Assembly: GCA_949752735.1 (NCBI GenBank)
Contig: OX457046.1
Span: 37,205,007-37,269,006 of the forward strand
Source: Lumbricus terrestris
Taxonomy: Eukaryota; Annelida; Clitellata; Crassiclitellata; Lumbricidae
DNA: 64,000 bases
Reading direction: 5' to 3'
Shown here one piece after another: positions 43,160 through 55,880 of the stretch. The position numbers and the translations under genes were made by a program. The number at the start of each line of letters is the position of its first letter. Position 1 is the first letter of the stretch. The notes below the pieces were generated by a model. It did no database searches. It saw only the letters and a program-made list of their open reading frames with translations, and was not told the DNA's origin.

Positions 43160-43470
43160 CCTAATGACATATTTTACATCTTAACTCTTCCGGCCATGAC
43201 TGACCCCTTGCAAAAAATCCTGCGGGCGCCCATGGCCTAGGTATATAGATGAAATATAAGGGCCTATATCGTAGCGATCTACATAAAACGGGACGGGACC
43301 TAATATGTTGACCAAGGCCATAAAGCCAGAAGTTTTTTTTGGGGGGGGGGTGTTCCTCGATCTTGTGCAAGCCGACACGCAACCGAATCAGCTGACTTAG
43401 GGGTTTGGACAAGCGTCGTCTTATAAAAGAGTCTTTCATCATCATCATAATCATCATCATAATCGTCATC
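43160..43470. other. No gene; possible MITE end
   Basis: aatcctgcgggcgcccatg near 43233 resembles a hAT MITE end; the partner end was not found. An ATC triplet run lies at 43436-43475. Confidence 0.3.
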
Positions 43471-43770
43471 GTCGTTATCTAATCTATTCGAAAAATTTAA
43501 CATAGAGACAAGAGCTTCACAAATATGTCCCCTCTTAGACTAATTAATACATCGTGTGATAGTAAATGCATGATTTGATCTTTACATTATTGGGAGGAGT
43601 GTTCAAACACCCAGAACACCCCAACCCTAAATACGTATAGTGACCTATACTAATAATTATTATAGCGCCGTTTTAATATCAACGCATATATGGCAATGAC
43701 TAAAGTCGATAGTCAAGGATTCGAGTGAAAATAGGCCTAATCGAAGTTAAAAACAGTTTCAGTTGGAGAA

Positions 43771-43850
43771 GTGTGTGTGCGTGTGTGCGTGTGTGCATGT
43801 GTGTGTGCGTGTGTGTGCGCGCGTGTGTGTGTGTGTGCGTGTGTGTGTGG
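43771..43850. repeat. (GT)n with GC steps
   Basis: A GT/GC alternating purine-pyrimidine tract. Confidence 0.85.
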
Positions 43851-44048
43851 GTCGACATCCGGAACATCAGATTGGAAACAAAAAGTGAAGCTGACTTAAT
43901 TTGATGGGGCAAGCAACAAATTAATATTGAACTGAAAATACACCGAAAAAATAATTGAAAAGCAAACTATAGTCATTTCCGAAAATACGGGATCTACAGC
44001 AAAAATATTGCCGATCTGCGCACGTGGTATAGGTTACGTCTAAGTGCG

Positions 44049-44126
44049 ACACACACACACACGCACGCACACACACGCACACACACGCACGCACACGCGC
44101 ACACACGCACACACGCACGCACAGGC
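44049..44126. repeat. (CA)n with CG steps, inverted to 43771
   Basis: The complement of the GT tract, 200 bp away. Confidence 0.85.
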
Positions 44127-44900
44127 ACGTGAATGGGCACAGAAACGGGCATACACAAAATTACACATGCCTATAGGTCTAAGAATGTTTTACGCGAAGA
44201 TTCTTGATGCACTCTGCCAGTCCCAAGCCTGGATAAAGGAGGAGGGCGTCACTAATGGTTGTTGTTACCACACAGTGACGTACGTTAAGTTTACTGCAAC
44301 TACACATACTTGATGCAGACTTGAGATACAGTCGTGAGTCTCGTGACTTCATAAAGCCCTCGGTTAGTGCATGGAATCTGAGTACGGTACTAATAATAAT
44401 TTCTATTGACATAGAAGCTCTTTGTATGGCCGTTAAAATTCACGAAATTGGATCACCAGTAGAGTCTATAGTTCTCCGATATCGTCATGACTTGTACATT
44501 GTACAATGTATACGCTATATAGTACAAGATTCTTCCAATAAGTGGAACTATTTTGGGCTAGGCGTATTTTGTTCTTTGTTCTTTGAGAGCCCTTTCCCCA
44601 TCAATTACCACACAATTGTAATATCAGTCTGCCAACTACAATTTATGTAGTGAATATATATCGATTACGATTACAATTGCGCCAAATATCTGTCCAATCC
44701 TAATAAATCACCAAAACTTCGCCTCTTCCTATTGTGCCTCAAGCAGGTGTTTCAGTGGCAACTACAAATACTTTTTCGCAAATCCTATCCCGATTCATCC
44801 TCTTACCTACCTACCTTTCTACCTGCCCATCTGCCTACCTACCGATCTTAATTGGAATATAGCAGAAGTCATCCATAGTTCGCCTATTATGAGTAACAAC

Positions 44901-45206
44901 CAGTAGCGGGCCTAGCGGCGCTAGGGGGCTAGGGAGGCTAAGCCCCCCTAAAAGGCCATCCATTTTTCTCATGTAAAAATAAAATATTTCCACGATTACT
45001 CCCCCCTTTAGCCCCGCCAAAATAGCCGTATAGGTAGGCCTATGCACGAGGTTTGCCAGAGAGTTTGGCGGATTTGAAAAAGGACCATTTTCCAAGATTT
45101 CGACCAAATGACTAAAAACAGAGCCTCAGAAATTTTGGCGACTGAAAACGGAAAATTTTCTCCCGCAAATTCAGCCCCCGAAACTGAAATACTGGCGGCG
45201 CCACTG
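44901..45206. mobile_element. hAT-type MITE
   Basis: Starts CAGTAGCGGGCCTAGC and ends GGCGGCGCCACTG, flanked by GTAACAAC and GCAACAAC (7 of 8). Confidence 0.7.
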
Positions 45207-45429
45207 GCAACAACAGGGCCCAGCGATAAATTTTGCGCTGTTGAATTTTACACTAATGGATTTTAAGTACAATATTGTTACCCTGACACGTAGCTGCTCA
45301 ATGGCCGTTAGATATCGTGTAAACAAATTGAAGATAGCCCACATATAAATAGCAACCAACATGTCACGAAGTCACGAACGGGGCAGGTTCGAACTCGCCC
45401 CGCCCGCACCGCCAGTGCAAGGCTGAAGG

Positions 45430-45877
45430 CCGGTGACACGAAACGGAGTATCCCCTCCGAAAGCTATCCGGGGGGATGAATTAATCTATCCCCCGGATGG
45501 AATTAACCAGTCTATACTATCCGGGGGATAAACCATTCTATCCCCTTTTTTGAAAAATGCGCATAATAAAAAAATTATGCTGTAATCAAAATTTAAAGTG
45601 ACTAATTGTTTTAAGTGTCCTAAGCAATGCTCAGATAACTCAAATTTATTTAGTGACTCTGAGTGTTCTTAAGTGTTTTAAATGTTTTAAGTGCTCTACA
45701 AACAGGGCAAAACAAATTATCTAGTAGGAATAAACATACCTGTTAGTGTCATTGTTCAAAACAAAGCAGATGAAAATTAATTTGCCAAAAAAAATACACG
45801 CGGATGCGGTTTTTTCGACTTTTTTCAATTTGGGGGGATACAATTAATACGGGATATACGCTATTTTGTGACACCTG
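45430..45877. mobile_element. TIR element, family H copy 1
   Basis: Starts CCGGTGACACGAAACGGAG and ends ATTTTGTGACACCTG; subterminal GGGGGATA repeats. The reverse complement of the 61729 element over its whole length. Confidence 0.8.
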
Positions 45878-46251
45878 TAAATGAACAACCACGTGCTGCC
45901 TGCTGAGCTCAACATTAACTCCTATTGACTGCTTTCTCTCTCACTGCTGGTCTTCACTTCCAGAATCGAAATTTTCCCAAATTGTTCCGCTAAGTTCCTG
46001 TTCAATGTTTGTTCAAATTAAGGGATATAATTATTTAATTATGGACAAACACGATGCAAGCAATTACTATAATTAGTTGTTTAGACTTTTGTTTAAACCG
46101 AAATGCGTTTGCAGAGAGTTAGAATTGCCGAGGTTTGGGGATTTGGGAGGTTCAACACCCTAGTCTTTCTTTGCACTCCACGATAGTGTCTTCTTTGCAC
46201 ACCCGATTACACGTGGGTCATGGTTTGAACGCCCAGTTATTTCTCTACAAT

Positions 46252-46401
46252 CATAGGCGGTGTTTGGTTTCCGTTCTTGGAGGGGCTAAAGCCTTCTTGG
46301 GGAGGTTAAGCCCGGGAAAAGAAACCATTTACACGGTAAAAAAGAATCTGGGTCTTTTGGGGGCATCGCCTCCCCCTAGCCCTTGATAAACTCCGCCCAT
46401 G
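46252..46401. mobile_element. Small hAT-type MITE
   Basis: Starts CATAGGCGGTG and ends CTCCGCCCATG, flanked by TCTACAAT and CCTACAAT (7 of 8). Confidence 0.65.
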
Positions 46402-47074
46402 CCTACAATTTTCTTGCTCAATAACCTTCATCATGTCCTTCGCACTTTGCGCCCTCCCTTCGGCATGCATGGCAACGAATTATTATAACCTTTGAACTTG
46501 ACTTTATTTTGCGGAGGTCCTATTCTTATAATTATATAGGCCTACTAAAATAAGGGGTCTCATTTGTGCGCTGTGGCCGACTCCATTTAAGCCTTATGCC
46601 CTGAGCAATACTGTTTGCCTAAGTTGCATTTGTGTCTGCATAATTATGCCCACTTAAAAATAAAAGAAAATTATCTATTGATCTATTGATTGATTTATTG
46701 GGTCATATTATATATGTATCGACCGTACTACGTGCAATAAAATTATTGTCATATCGATCAACGCCATAAATTTAACTGGCGCGTCATTGAGACGTGATAG
46801 ATGAATATCAAGTTTTCAAGTTGTCTTCGTTCTCTACCATTCTGAAAGTCACGAAATTTTTTATGTCCACTGAAGAGTGTTCACGTCACTCTAATGTAAA
46901 TTTCCACGACCACTAAAGGAAAGGAAATGAGTAACCCTGGCTAACTGCGATGCATAAATTTATTTCCTCGAACCCATCGCATTGCATCTATAGATTTGTT
47001 TATCGCACTTACACGTGTAAGATTGACTATCCAGAGGCGCTCACAGCACGGAACTCCTCCGTGGTGAAAAGAAG

Positions 47075-47255
47075 CAGGTCTTTTTTAACGTGCAGTTGTA
47101 CACAAAATGTTCAGTTGTAGAAGCCCTTCTGTACACTGCAGTTAAAACTAGCAAAAAGACCAAATGTTGTCCTCCGATTGGAAGTGATCTACCATGGATG
47201 ATGGAAAAGGAAAAAAGGAGTTGTGCAGTTCTAAAATTCTTTTAAAACAGCCCTG
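47075..47255. mobile_element. hAT-type MITE, family C copy 2
   Basis: Starts CAGGTCTTTTTTAACG and ends TTTAAAACAGCCCTG, flanked by AAAAGAAG and AAAAGAAA (7 of 8). Confidence 0.75.
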
Positions 47256-47496
47256 AAAAGAAATGCCTTAAAAGAATGAGAGTCTAATGGGAAAGCGAGT
47301 CACTGTAGTTGAACCCTTGTTGATGAAGGAAGGTCATTCCAAGCAGGAGGACTAAACACAGCAAACGCCCGATGTTGGGCAAAAGAAGTCCTCGCCCCGG
47401 GAACAGGACGATCAAGACTTTTAGCAGAGCGTAGCAACTGGGCCCTACAGTCCTACTTCGGTTACGTCGCAACTACATTTACATGCTCTGTAAATG

Positions 47497-47814
<318 letters not shown>

Positions 47815-48159
47815 AATGGCTGCTCAAATTACATGGCATTACAGCTTTCTGCTGCCACAACATTGACCTGCAGTGCAAACTACTTAGGCCTAAGCTCACG
47901 CGGCAAATGTCATATGACTCAATGCCCCATATGTATACATGTAGGCCTATATACATGTAGTTGTATATACGCATGTAGTCTTAGACTTCCGCCATATATA
48001 GGCTAATCAAAGCAGGCTGCAGAATAGGCCGTTTGGAAGCTACCCTGCACAGTCAGCCTGACTCTATAGGCTTTTACATGGTTTTAGGCCTAGGCAGAAA
48101 ACAACGCGTTTTGTCTGTGTTAGGTTGACGGCCTGACAACGTATAGTAGTAAGCAATAA

Positions 48160-48166
48160 TATAAAA
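48160..48166 (+). promoter_or_regulatory. TATA box of the GM2A-like gene
   Basis: TATAAAA lies 55 bp before the ATG, which would leave a 5' UTR of about 30 nt. Found by position and consensus only. Confidence 0.45.
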
Positions 48167-48220
48167 ACGCAGCCACACAAGCGGTTTCCTCATTGAGGCC
48201 ACACCTTTTGAATTGCGAAG

Positions 48221-48382
48221 ATGAACGCACCCGTCTGGATATTGGTGTTGGTCGTTGGGTCGCTGACCTTGACTCTGTCCCAGGGCCACTACGAGGACCC
48301 GAAGGACGAGGAGGATGCCAACCAGCTGCTCAACATCATCTTTAAGTCACGAGAACCGAAGGCCTACCACACAGTCGCCGAA
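48221..48382 (+). CDS. GM2A: GM2A-like exon 1 (signal peptide)
   Basis: It runs from ATG to GCCGAA followed by gtaaga. Fifty-four residues: the signal peptide and an acidic propeptide-like stretch (HYEDPKDEEDANQLLN). Confidence 0.85.
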
Positions 48383-48557
48383 GTAAGAACACGATGATCA
48401 ATGTCTCTTTGTCGGTCTGTCTGTCTGTCTCTGTCGGTCTGTCTGTCTGTCTCTCTCTGTGTGTCTCACTCTGTCCCGTTCTCTGTTTCTGTCAGTCTAT
48501 CCGCATCTGTCTATGACCCTCTGGTCACACAATGTCATGACAACGGCACTCACTTGC

Positions 48558-48597
<40 letters not shown>

Positions 48598-51500
48598 ATA
48601 TATACACACGCACCACGCAGCAATGCACATTGCACAAGCACTCACACAGTACAATACACACGCATACATGCATACACACTCAAATTTTTCAGAAGAAAAC
48701 AGGCCAGTGGATCAGTGTGCACCATAAATTACTCACAGCATGTGTAAATTATGTTATTATAAAACAATATAGTACGAAGTCCACGTCTAAGTATTCGCAT
48801 GCAGTTTCTCAAATTGTAGTAGGCCTACTGTAACTGTAACTGTTGGCATAATAAAGATGCTACTCTATGGATTGAATCTTTGAGCAGTACTTTAAAAATG
48901 TTCCATTACAATAGTAATTAGTATGTCTATTGTTATTGAACATGTTTAAAGAGTCGCTCAAAAATTTAATCTTTATTAACGTTTCATATAAATTTTCATA
49001 CATGCATATAGCCTACACTATTATGAAGCTGTCATAACAATGTGATTTGCGTCGCTCTTGGCAATACCAACGTATAGCCTACGGACAATAGCGAACTTAT
49101 TTGTGACATCATTGCCAGAATCATAATTATATCCGGAATATCCCTGACCTCTACCTCATATGACGTCATGAATTCAGTGTTGTGGCGCCACCTATCGCAA
49201 CGAATAGACAACAAGTCAACAAACAGTTGTAATAAGACAGTGTTAAGACTAGCAACTTCTAATGGTGACGTTTGCATGATATTTTGTTGGTTGTAGACGG
49301 AGTTTGGAAGCCAGCGCCTGTATTTTTCGTGGAATGACTGTGGAGGTTCATCGGATGTGGCTCACCTCCAATCGCTTTCTATTTCGCCAGACCCGCTAAG
49401 GCTGCCGGGAAATATAACGGTTGGATTCAAGTGGCAGACGACAGTCGATTTGAAATCACCAATCAGCGTAAGAGTTCGACGCGACGTCACGCAGCGTTTA
49501 ATCTAGTTCCCCTCTGCTTTTTTTGGGTGTGTGGGGGGGTGGATTCGGGTTTCTGGGGAGGGCGGGAATAACGTCCGTTTGGGGCGGACGTTTAGGCAGA
49601 CGAGTCCGAGACGACAACGGTTACCAGCCACTGAGCCACCGACGACACCATGTGATTGGCCATTTTTCCGACTAGGTTCCTACAATTTTTGTAGTCTTTC
49701 GGTAAAATTCTCAGAAAAATATACCATTTTCGCTACTTAACAAGCTGATGACTCTTTCTGTCACACAATTGTCACTTTGCTTACATTTAAAACAATTAGC
49801 GCTTTTTAGTGTGAATAAATTTGTTTAAAAATCAAAAATATCTGCTGGTTTAAAACACAGATGTCAATCTACCAGGAGGAAAAGTGCCCGCAGCTCTTGC
49901 CATGAATATGTGCGGGCTCCCATGAGAACATAATTATAGGCTTACTCATTTAGCCAGTTATATTTATTAAGGCAAATAGACGACTAATTATGCTTACATG
50001 TATGAAGTATTAACACATTGCATGTGGTGAATTAAAACTTCGTATTTGATATCAATAACAAAACTTGAAGTGAGGCGAGATCTGTGTTTTTCAGGGCTGT
50101 GCTCCAGGGAATAGACGTTTATACAGCGTGTATACTCACCTCACGAAAAATTTGGCATGGCATTGTGTACCAGGGCTTTTTTAACGTGCAGTTGTACACA
50201 AATTGTGCAGCTCTAAAGTCTAATTGGATTTGCGCAGTTGTATACATGCACTTCTGTGTAGTTAAAGCTAGTTTAAAAAGAGTCATTGTCATCCGATTGG
50301 AAGTTATTTACAATGGAGGATGGGACAGGAAAGAAGGAGTTGTGCAGTTCTAGAAATTCCTTAGAAACACTCCTGTTGCGTACATTGTACGTGTAGCCTA
50401 TTATAGTTTCGAAAACGAGGGTTAAGCATTACGTGGGTGTAGGCCTACAGCGTTTACTTACCTCAGGGCGCGGTGGTGTAGTGGGTATGTTCGTCGCCTT
50501 GCAGCGGAGGGTTGCAGGTTCGAATCCACCGCAAGTCGCCGCGTAGGGCAAGTCCCCTTCACTCGCAATAATTACTGCTCAGCGCTTCAGCGTGAAACTC
50601 CGCTCTGCAGTCGGGAGCGCCTCTGAGTAGAGGGATTGAAACGGCGCTATGATAAGTGCACATACAAAGACCAAAGTAAAAAAGTAAATACAAATAAAAA
50701 TAATAATGATAAGAAAACAATTTTATCAGATCGAGATTTTGGAAGAAAAAAATCGTGAAATTAGATCGTTTTTGCGTCGTGGTGAAGGTTTTCGAGCGAA
50801 AAATCGTAGGAAAGCACACAATAAAAAGTCGTCAGAAAAGTTTTCCGAAAAAAGTCGATTTTTTCCGGCAGCGTGTCACCTGGTCACCTCAAAATTTACC
50901 AGTACAGCCATGGTGCTTATTGTGAAACGGATATAGGCCAACAATTGTTTTGACGAGTAACCTCTAAAATTTAGATGAATGGTTTAATATGGATTCTTTG
51001 TAGACCCAATGTACGTAGGCCAAACTTCAGAAAATTGCTATCGAATAATAGCAATCTGAAAATTTTCGTATCTATAGAGTCACTGTATTATTATAATTCC
51101 TCGTCTATTTGGTACAGACTGTGGTCAAGTCGTTTAGTCGCATGTTTACCCATGGAGTTCAAATCCATGCTTTTCGATCCATTGAAGCATTGAGCAGGCG
51201 GAAGTAACAGAAAGTGACGGGAAGGGGTATAGTTGGTGGCTAGGGAAGAAACGAAGTTTGGAACTAAAAGAGCAGACAGAGAAGAAGAAGGTGGAAAAGT
51301 ACGGAGAGGGGCAAACTTCGAGACATGAAAATTTCCACAGAAGGTACTTTATCACAAGCCGACCTGCAGATTCTTGGCACCCAAATAATCATATCAGACG
51401 TGTCACTGTCCATTCAAACAATTATTCATAATCATAACTTTGAATTGCCAACTAAAGATGATAAGAACTTCATATCCAGAGAACCTTACAATAGCTTAAA

Positions 51501-53098
51501 ATTAAAACAAATGATAAAAATAAGCGATTAGTTTAAAATTAATAAATAAAGCAACCCTTGAACAATGTACAAACATTTTTGTATAACTATTTTTCTGTTC
51601 TTCTTGTAACTGATTTCTGATTAAACGAATATATAGCCTACATGTTTAATATAAGAGGTCGGTTGGATAACAATAAAAAATCAAGTCTGCATAATAATAG
51701 CGCCGTGAGGCATCACGTGATAGGAAATTTTCCCACGTAGACCTACACTGATTTTCTTTTTATGGATGTCTGTGGAAACTACAGATGGACATAAAGCTGG
51801 AGAAGAAGATCGGTTTCTTCTGGTTCACAGTTCCATGCGACAAGCTTCCTGGAACCTGTCACCATGCCAACGTCTGCGCCGACCTTGCACCTCTCACCTG
51901 TCCATCGGCTTATCAGACGTGCCACTGTCCATTCAAACAGGTACTGATTCGAACAGTCTTCATTTCTAATCGCATTATTAGCTGTATTGTTAACCATTTA
52001 TCTGATAAAGGAATAACTGATAAGACCTGTCACCATGCCAACGTCTGCGCCGACCTTGCACCTCTCACCTGTCCATCGGCTTATCAGACGTGTCACTGTC
52101 CATTCAAACAGGTACTGATTCGAACAGTCTTCATTTCTAATCGCATTATTAGCTGTATTGTTAACCATTTATCTAATAAAGGAACACTGAAAAGACATCC
52201 TGCATGTATTGCATTGTATTGTATTTAAGCATTTATATAGCGCCACTTGCAGTATGAACCGTTTAGGGGTCTCGCCAGAAGAAGCAGATTTTGAGAAGGA
52301 GGGAAGGAGAGAAGAGGAGAGGAAAAGATACATTATACCAGACAGAATGGTAGAGTGAACAGACGGAGAAAGTGTATACCAGAGGACCTATAATTGAGGC
52401 AAACGATCAGGACTGAACCATAGCAGTTCTACAGCGAGGAACGAGCAGGTCGAGTCTGTTGGATGAACGAAGTGGACGGTGGTAGGAAGCTGAGTAAGGA
52501 CGAAGTATAACGTCAGAATGATAACGTTATACACTCTGTTATAGCGGGTATAACGTACATGTATATAGGAGAGTGTATCTAGGTGTCTCATCTTGTGGCG
52601 TAGTACACGGCACTGATGGCAGCCGACGAGTTTGTAAATCGTACAGTATAATTATAATAGTAACAGTACGATGGGTTCAAGGCTCTTCTGAAACAGTTGC
52701 TGCGTACATTATAAGGGCAGTGAGCAAGTCCTTTGCTCGCATTTGCAAAGCGTCAGCCACTGTCAGATAATGGTACTTGATATAATTTTATGCGTCACAA
52801 TAGTTGTAGGCTAGTTCCATCATCCGAAAGAACAATGGGATTTTTCAACCCTGCGAACAATGGTGGTAATTGTACCGTTTTGATAACTTGAAACAGGATC
52901 CATTAGTTGGAGAGGAGGATCTGTCTCTTTGTCCCCTCTTTTGTGTCTTGTTCTGTCTGCTTGTCTCTGTCTTATAATATATCGCATGTTGTCTTTAATT
53001 CTTTCCATTTTAACGCATTGGAGTCTCTTCTTCCTTTGACGCCTACGTGATCTGTGCGTGTCTTCTTAAACGTCTGTTTAGATCAGTCTGTCTGTCTA

Positions 53099-53129
<31 letters not shown>

Positions 53130-54347
53130 TGTCTGTCTGTCTGTCCAGTGCCGGCGCTAGCACCCCCCGTACCCCCCAATTAGGGGGGGGGCCCGAGTTT
53201 GAAAGGGGCCCCCAAATTTAGCTGGTCATTATGCCTATTTGTGACGTTACAGATCCGTTCTGGTGCATGTCTCAACTAACCATATGGCACTGCCATAGCA
53301 GACCTAATGCAAATACCATACTGATTTTTGGCGTAAGTATAAAGCCATTTAAACTAACTCAGGCAATTTCGTCCACTTTCTCAAACACAACGCTTATAAA
53401 TTGTAACTTATTCTAATTGCTAATTGGACGAGGCCTCAAAATAAAACCTGCGAGAGACCCAAACATTAAAGCCTGTGTAGGGTCCCAGATGTCCTTGGTA
53501 TGTGTCTGATCTCAAGTTTGCAAGGGGTCTCAAATGTAGCTGGTAATTATACCTTTCATAACTGTTCAATCCTGAAACCACGCACCGAATTATGTTTTAA
53601 CGCAAAGCATACAAAATTATATTACTCAAACCAATAGAGCATTCAACCAAAGAGGAGACTTGTGGGTGTGGACAGGGGCACGGCCCCACAATTTGTGGTT
53701 GGGACGGAATCCTTGTATCCCCAATATTTCAGAAATATTTCATAAGTAGCCCATCAATAATGATCAATTTTTTCAGATGACAGCCTATAAATGCTACCAT
53801 TACAGTTGGCAAATCGGATAAATTTAAACAATGGAGAGGGACACTCTGAACTCCTAAACCACGACTAACAGCAATGAAAAAGAGCTATTTTTGTAAAGAT
53901 GACAGCTTGAAATTTCTACCATTACAGCATGTAAATTCCAAAAAATTAACAATTGGGATGGGACATTGTTCAGATGACAGCCTATAAATGCTACCATTAC
54001 AACAGTGCCTTTATTGAAGTCTTACACCATGTCTTTCAGCACTTATATTATGAGAAATTTTGCTGAGATGACAGCTCAAGGTATGGGGGGGCCTCAAGCT
54101 TTTCTTTGGGGGGGCCTCAGGTACCCTAGCGCCGGCACTGTGTCTGTCTATCTATCTATCTATTAGATGTCTATCTGTCTATTTATCTGTCTGTCTGTCC
54201 GTCCGTCCGTCCGTCCGTCCGTCCGTCCGTCCGTCTGTCTGTATGTATGGCGCGGTTTCTCTTTCGGTCCCTGTGTCTTTCTCGCGCTCGATTTTCATTT
54301 TTTTTTTTCTGTTTTGTCAAATTTTCCGTTTTCTCTTTTCATTTCTC

Positions 54348-54412
<65 letters not shown>

Positions 54413-54768
54413 ATAACACGCAAGAAACTAATATAAATAGAAATCAAAGTAGGTCTACAGGAAGATAAACTTTCACAGAAGGGATAGGCTAAACATTTTT
54501 AAAACCCATTTCTAGCCGCCATTAGGATAACAGGAAATGGTTCTTGTTGCCGTCAAATACTCACAACCCACTTCCTTGAATTAAGCCCAATCTCGGCCAA
54601 AGATTTTAGGCTTTGACATTAACCGACGCGTTGTAGTGTTCGGAAAATTTCTACCTAAAAGTGGTCTTTGCGATTAAAATTTAATCGCGATTAAAAATTT
54701 TAATCGCGTTAAACGTTAAAAAAATTAACGCGTTAATCGCGCGCGTTAACTGCGATTAATCAGCAGCC

Positions 54769-54836
<68 letters not shown>

Positions 54837-55409
54837 TGTCGTTTACCTATTAACCCCTTCCTCTCCTTCTCTGTCTGTCTGTTACTTTGTCTGTTTGTTG
54901 TCACTGTCTTCCTGTCTATCTATCTGTCTATCTATCGTTCTGCCTCTCTGTCTCTTATTATATCTCACTCTGTCTCTGTCCCTATCTCTGTCTCTGTCCA
55001 TGTCTCTGTCTCTCTCACTCTGCAGCCGTCTTTCTGTTCTCTGCCCGTCTCTCTACCCGTTTCTCTGTCTGTTTCTCTGTCTTCATCTGTCTGTCTTGCT
55101 GCCTTTCTATCGCTCTCTCTGTCTTGCAGTTTATCTCTATGACTGTATCTCTGTATATCTGTCCATCTGTCTGTATATCTATCTGTCTGTCTGTTTGTCT
55201 GTCTGTCTGTGTGTGTATGTATATGTCTTTCTCCCTCTATGACGGGAAATTGTTTGGGTGACTGTTTTCAGGGTACCTACACCTTAACATCGACCACAAT
55301 CCCCATTCAAAAAGGTGGAGTTCCATCGGGTGATTACAAAGCGACTCTTTGGATGAAGCAGGGAAGCGAAGAAGTCGGATGCATCTTCATGCAGTTGGCC
55401 GTTGCCTAG
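48221..55409 (+). CDS. GM2A: GM2 ganglioside activator-like protein (ML/GM2-AP family), complete
   Basis: Four exons (48221-48382, 49297-49467, 51785-51940, 55272-55409) join in phase 0 to give 208 aa. An N-terminal signal peptide (WILVLVVGSLTLTLSQG) is followed by the GM2-AP fold: YFSWNDCGG, ISPDPLRLPGNITVGFKW, FFWFTVPCDKLPGTCHHANV, CPSAYQTCHCPFKQGTYTL and EEVGCIFMQLAVA. All eight cysteines of the vertebrate disulfide set are present, including CDKLPGTC and TCHCPF, and one N-glycosylation sequon lies in GNIT. In vertebrates this lysosomal protein lifts GM2 ganglioside from membranes for hexosaminidase A; invertebrate relatives bind glycolipids or phospholipids, so the ligand here is inferred. 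Length is close to human (193 aa). Exon 3 has a partial tandem copy downstream. A TATA box lies upstream. Confidence 0.92.
48383..49296. other. Intron 1 of the GM2A-like gene
   Basis: A degenerate GTCT/GTCTCTC region (48405-48510) and a TA array (48557-48605); otherwise unremarkable. Confidence 0.8.
49297..49467 (+). CDS. GM2A: GM2A-like exon 2
   Basis: The acceptor is ttggttgtag and the donor is ATCAGC followed by gtaaga. It carries the first family cysteine (FSWNDCGG) and the PLRLPGNITVGF strand. Confidence 0.92.
50171..50375. mobile_element. hAT-type MITE, family C copy 3, in GM2A-like intron 2
   Basis: Starts CAGGGCTTTTTTAACG and ends CTTAGAAACACTCCTG, flanked by TTGTGTAC and TTGCGTAC (7 of 8). 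Confidence 0.78.
50465..50672 (+). mobile_element. tRNA-derived SINE, well preserved
   Basis: ggcgcggtggtgtagtgggt and gcaggttcgaatccacc give clear box A and box B; the body and tail are as in the 2243 copy. In GM2A-like intron 2. Confidence 0.85.
51384..51418 (+). pseudogene. Third, decayed fragment of GM2A-like exon 3
   Basis: About 31 bp match the exon 3 segment for YQTCHCPFK, but the following donor is replaced. It shares GTGTCAC with the 52025 copy rather than GTGCCAC of exon 3. Confidence 0.55.
51420..51540 (+). mobile_element. Possible LINE reverse-transcriptase tail relic
   Basis: Reads HNFELPTKDDKNFISREPYN, resembling HHDFELPRKDYFNFISR at about 59690, a style seen near the C-terminal end of LINE ORF2. 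Badly decayed. Confidence 0.3.
51785..51940 (+). CDS. GM2A: GM2A-like exon 3 (cysteine-rich)
   Basis: The acceptor is aaactacag and the donor is AAACAG followed by gtactg. It holds six of the eight family cysteines. Its last 87 bp are repeated at 52025-52111. Confidence 0.92.
52025..52111 (+). pseudogene. Partial duplicate of GM2A-like exon 3
   Basis: This is an almost identical copy of the last 87 bp of exon 3, with its donor and about 80 bp of following intron. It is in frame after ...ataag but has no pyrimidine tract, so it is probably unspliced. It encodes 29 residues with five cysteines, an odd number that would upset disulfide pairing if included. Confidence 0.75.
53085..53145. repeat. 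(GTCT)n microsatellite, left of the 53146 insertion
   Basis: It resumes at 54141 after the element. Confidence 0.85.
53146..54140. mobile_element. 1-kb hAT-type non-autonomous element in GM2A-like intron 3
   Basis: Starts CAGTGCCGGCGCTAG and ends CTAGCGCCGGCACTG, a perfect 15-bp inverted repeat. Flanked by TGTCTGTC on both sides, though that is also the local microsatellite. No transposase frame. Confidence 0.85.
54141..54246. repeat. (GTCT)/(GTCC)n microsatellite
   Basis: A run of TCTATC, TCTG and GTCC units continuing the array interrupted at 53146. Confidence 0.85.
54353..54408. repeat. (TA)n microsatellite
   Basis: A pure TA run. Confidence 0.9.
54655..54833. mobile_element. Transposon end (GATTAATCGCG repeats) with (TA)n
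   Basis: Clustered ATTAATCGCG and TTAACGCG words ending aatcagcagccctaatata, then a pure TA run to 54832. It resembles a DNA-transposon terminus; the other end was not found. Confidence 0.35.
54836..55235. repeat. Degenerate GTCT/CTCTGT array
   Basis: Pyrimidine-rich GTCT-derived DNA just ahead of GM2A-like exon 4. Confidence 0.75.
55272..55409 (+). CDS. GM2A: GM2A-like exon 4 (C-terminus)
   Basis: The acceptor is ctgttttcag. It encodes GTYTLTSTTIPIQKGGVPSG to AVA and TAG, including the final cysteine. Confidence 0.92.
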   Translation, partial: GTYTLTSTTIPIQKGGVPSGDYKATLWMKQGSEEVGCIFMQLAVA

Positions 55410-55596
55410 TAACGTCTTCTCAGCATCCGATGCTGCTGCTGTTGCTATATAGTGTTGTCGTTGCCATGGTGTCGTGGTGCCTCTGTTGCCATAGCAACCG
55501 AAGTTGCACAACGTACAGTGCTCGGGATTTGTGGCCTGACTATAACCGTTTTTTCAATATTCAGTTCAGAGTGTTTGTGGAATGACTGGTGTACAG

Positions 55597-55603
55597 TACA
55601 GCC

Positions 55604-55655
<52 letters not shown>

Positions 55656-55880
55656 TGACAGACATACAGACAGACAGACAGACAGACAAAAGATAGACAA
55701 AAGATAGACAAAAATACAGACAGACAGCCAGACAGACAAAAACAGACAAACAGACAGATAGATAGACAGGCAGACAGACAGACATATAGACAGACAGTCA
55801 GACATACCAGCAGACAGACAGATACATTGACAAGTTGCTGGCTGGCTGGCTGGCTGGCCGGTCGGCTGGCTGGCTGGCTA
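55597..55880. repeat. (CAGA)n and (GGCT)n arrays
   Basis: CAGA units to about 55835, then GGCT units at 55843-55880. Confidence 0.9.

Noticed and set aside
54832..55261. Cys/Ser/Leu-rich open frames resembling membrane proteins
   Set aside because: Pyrimidine-rich GTCT-derived sequence within a GM2A-like intron.
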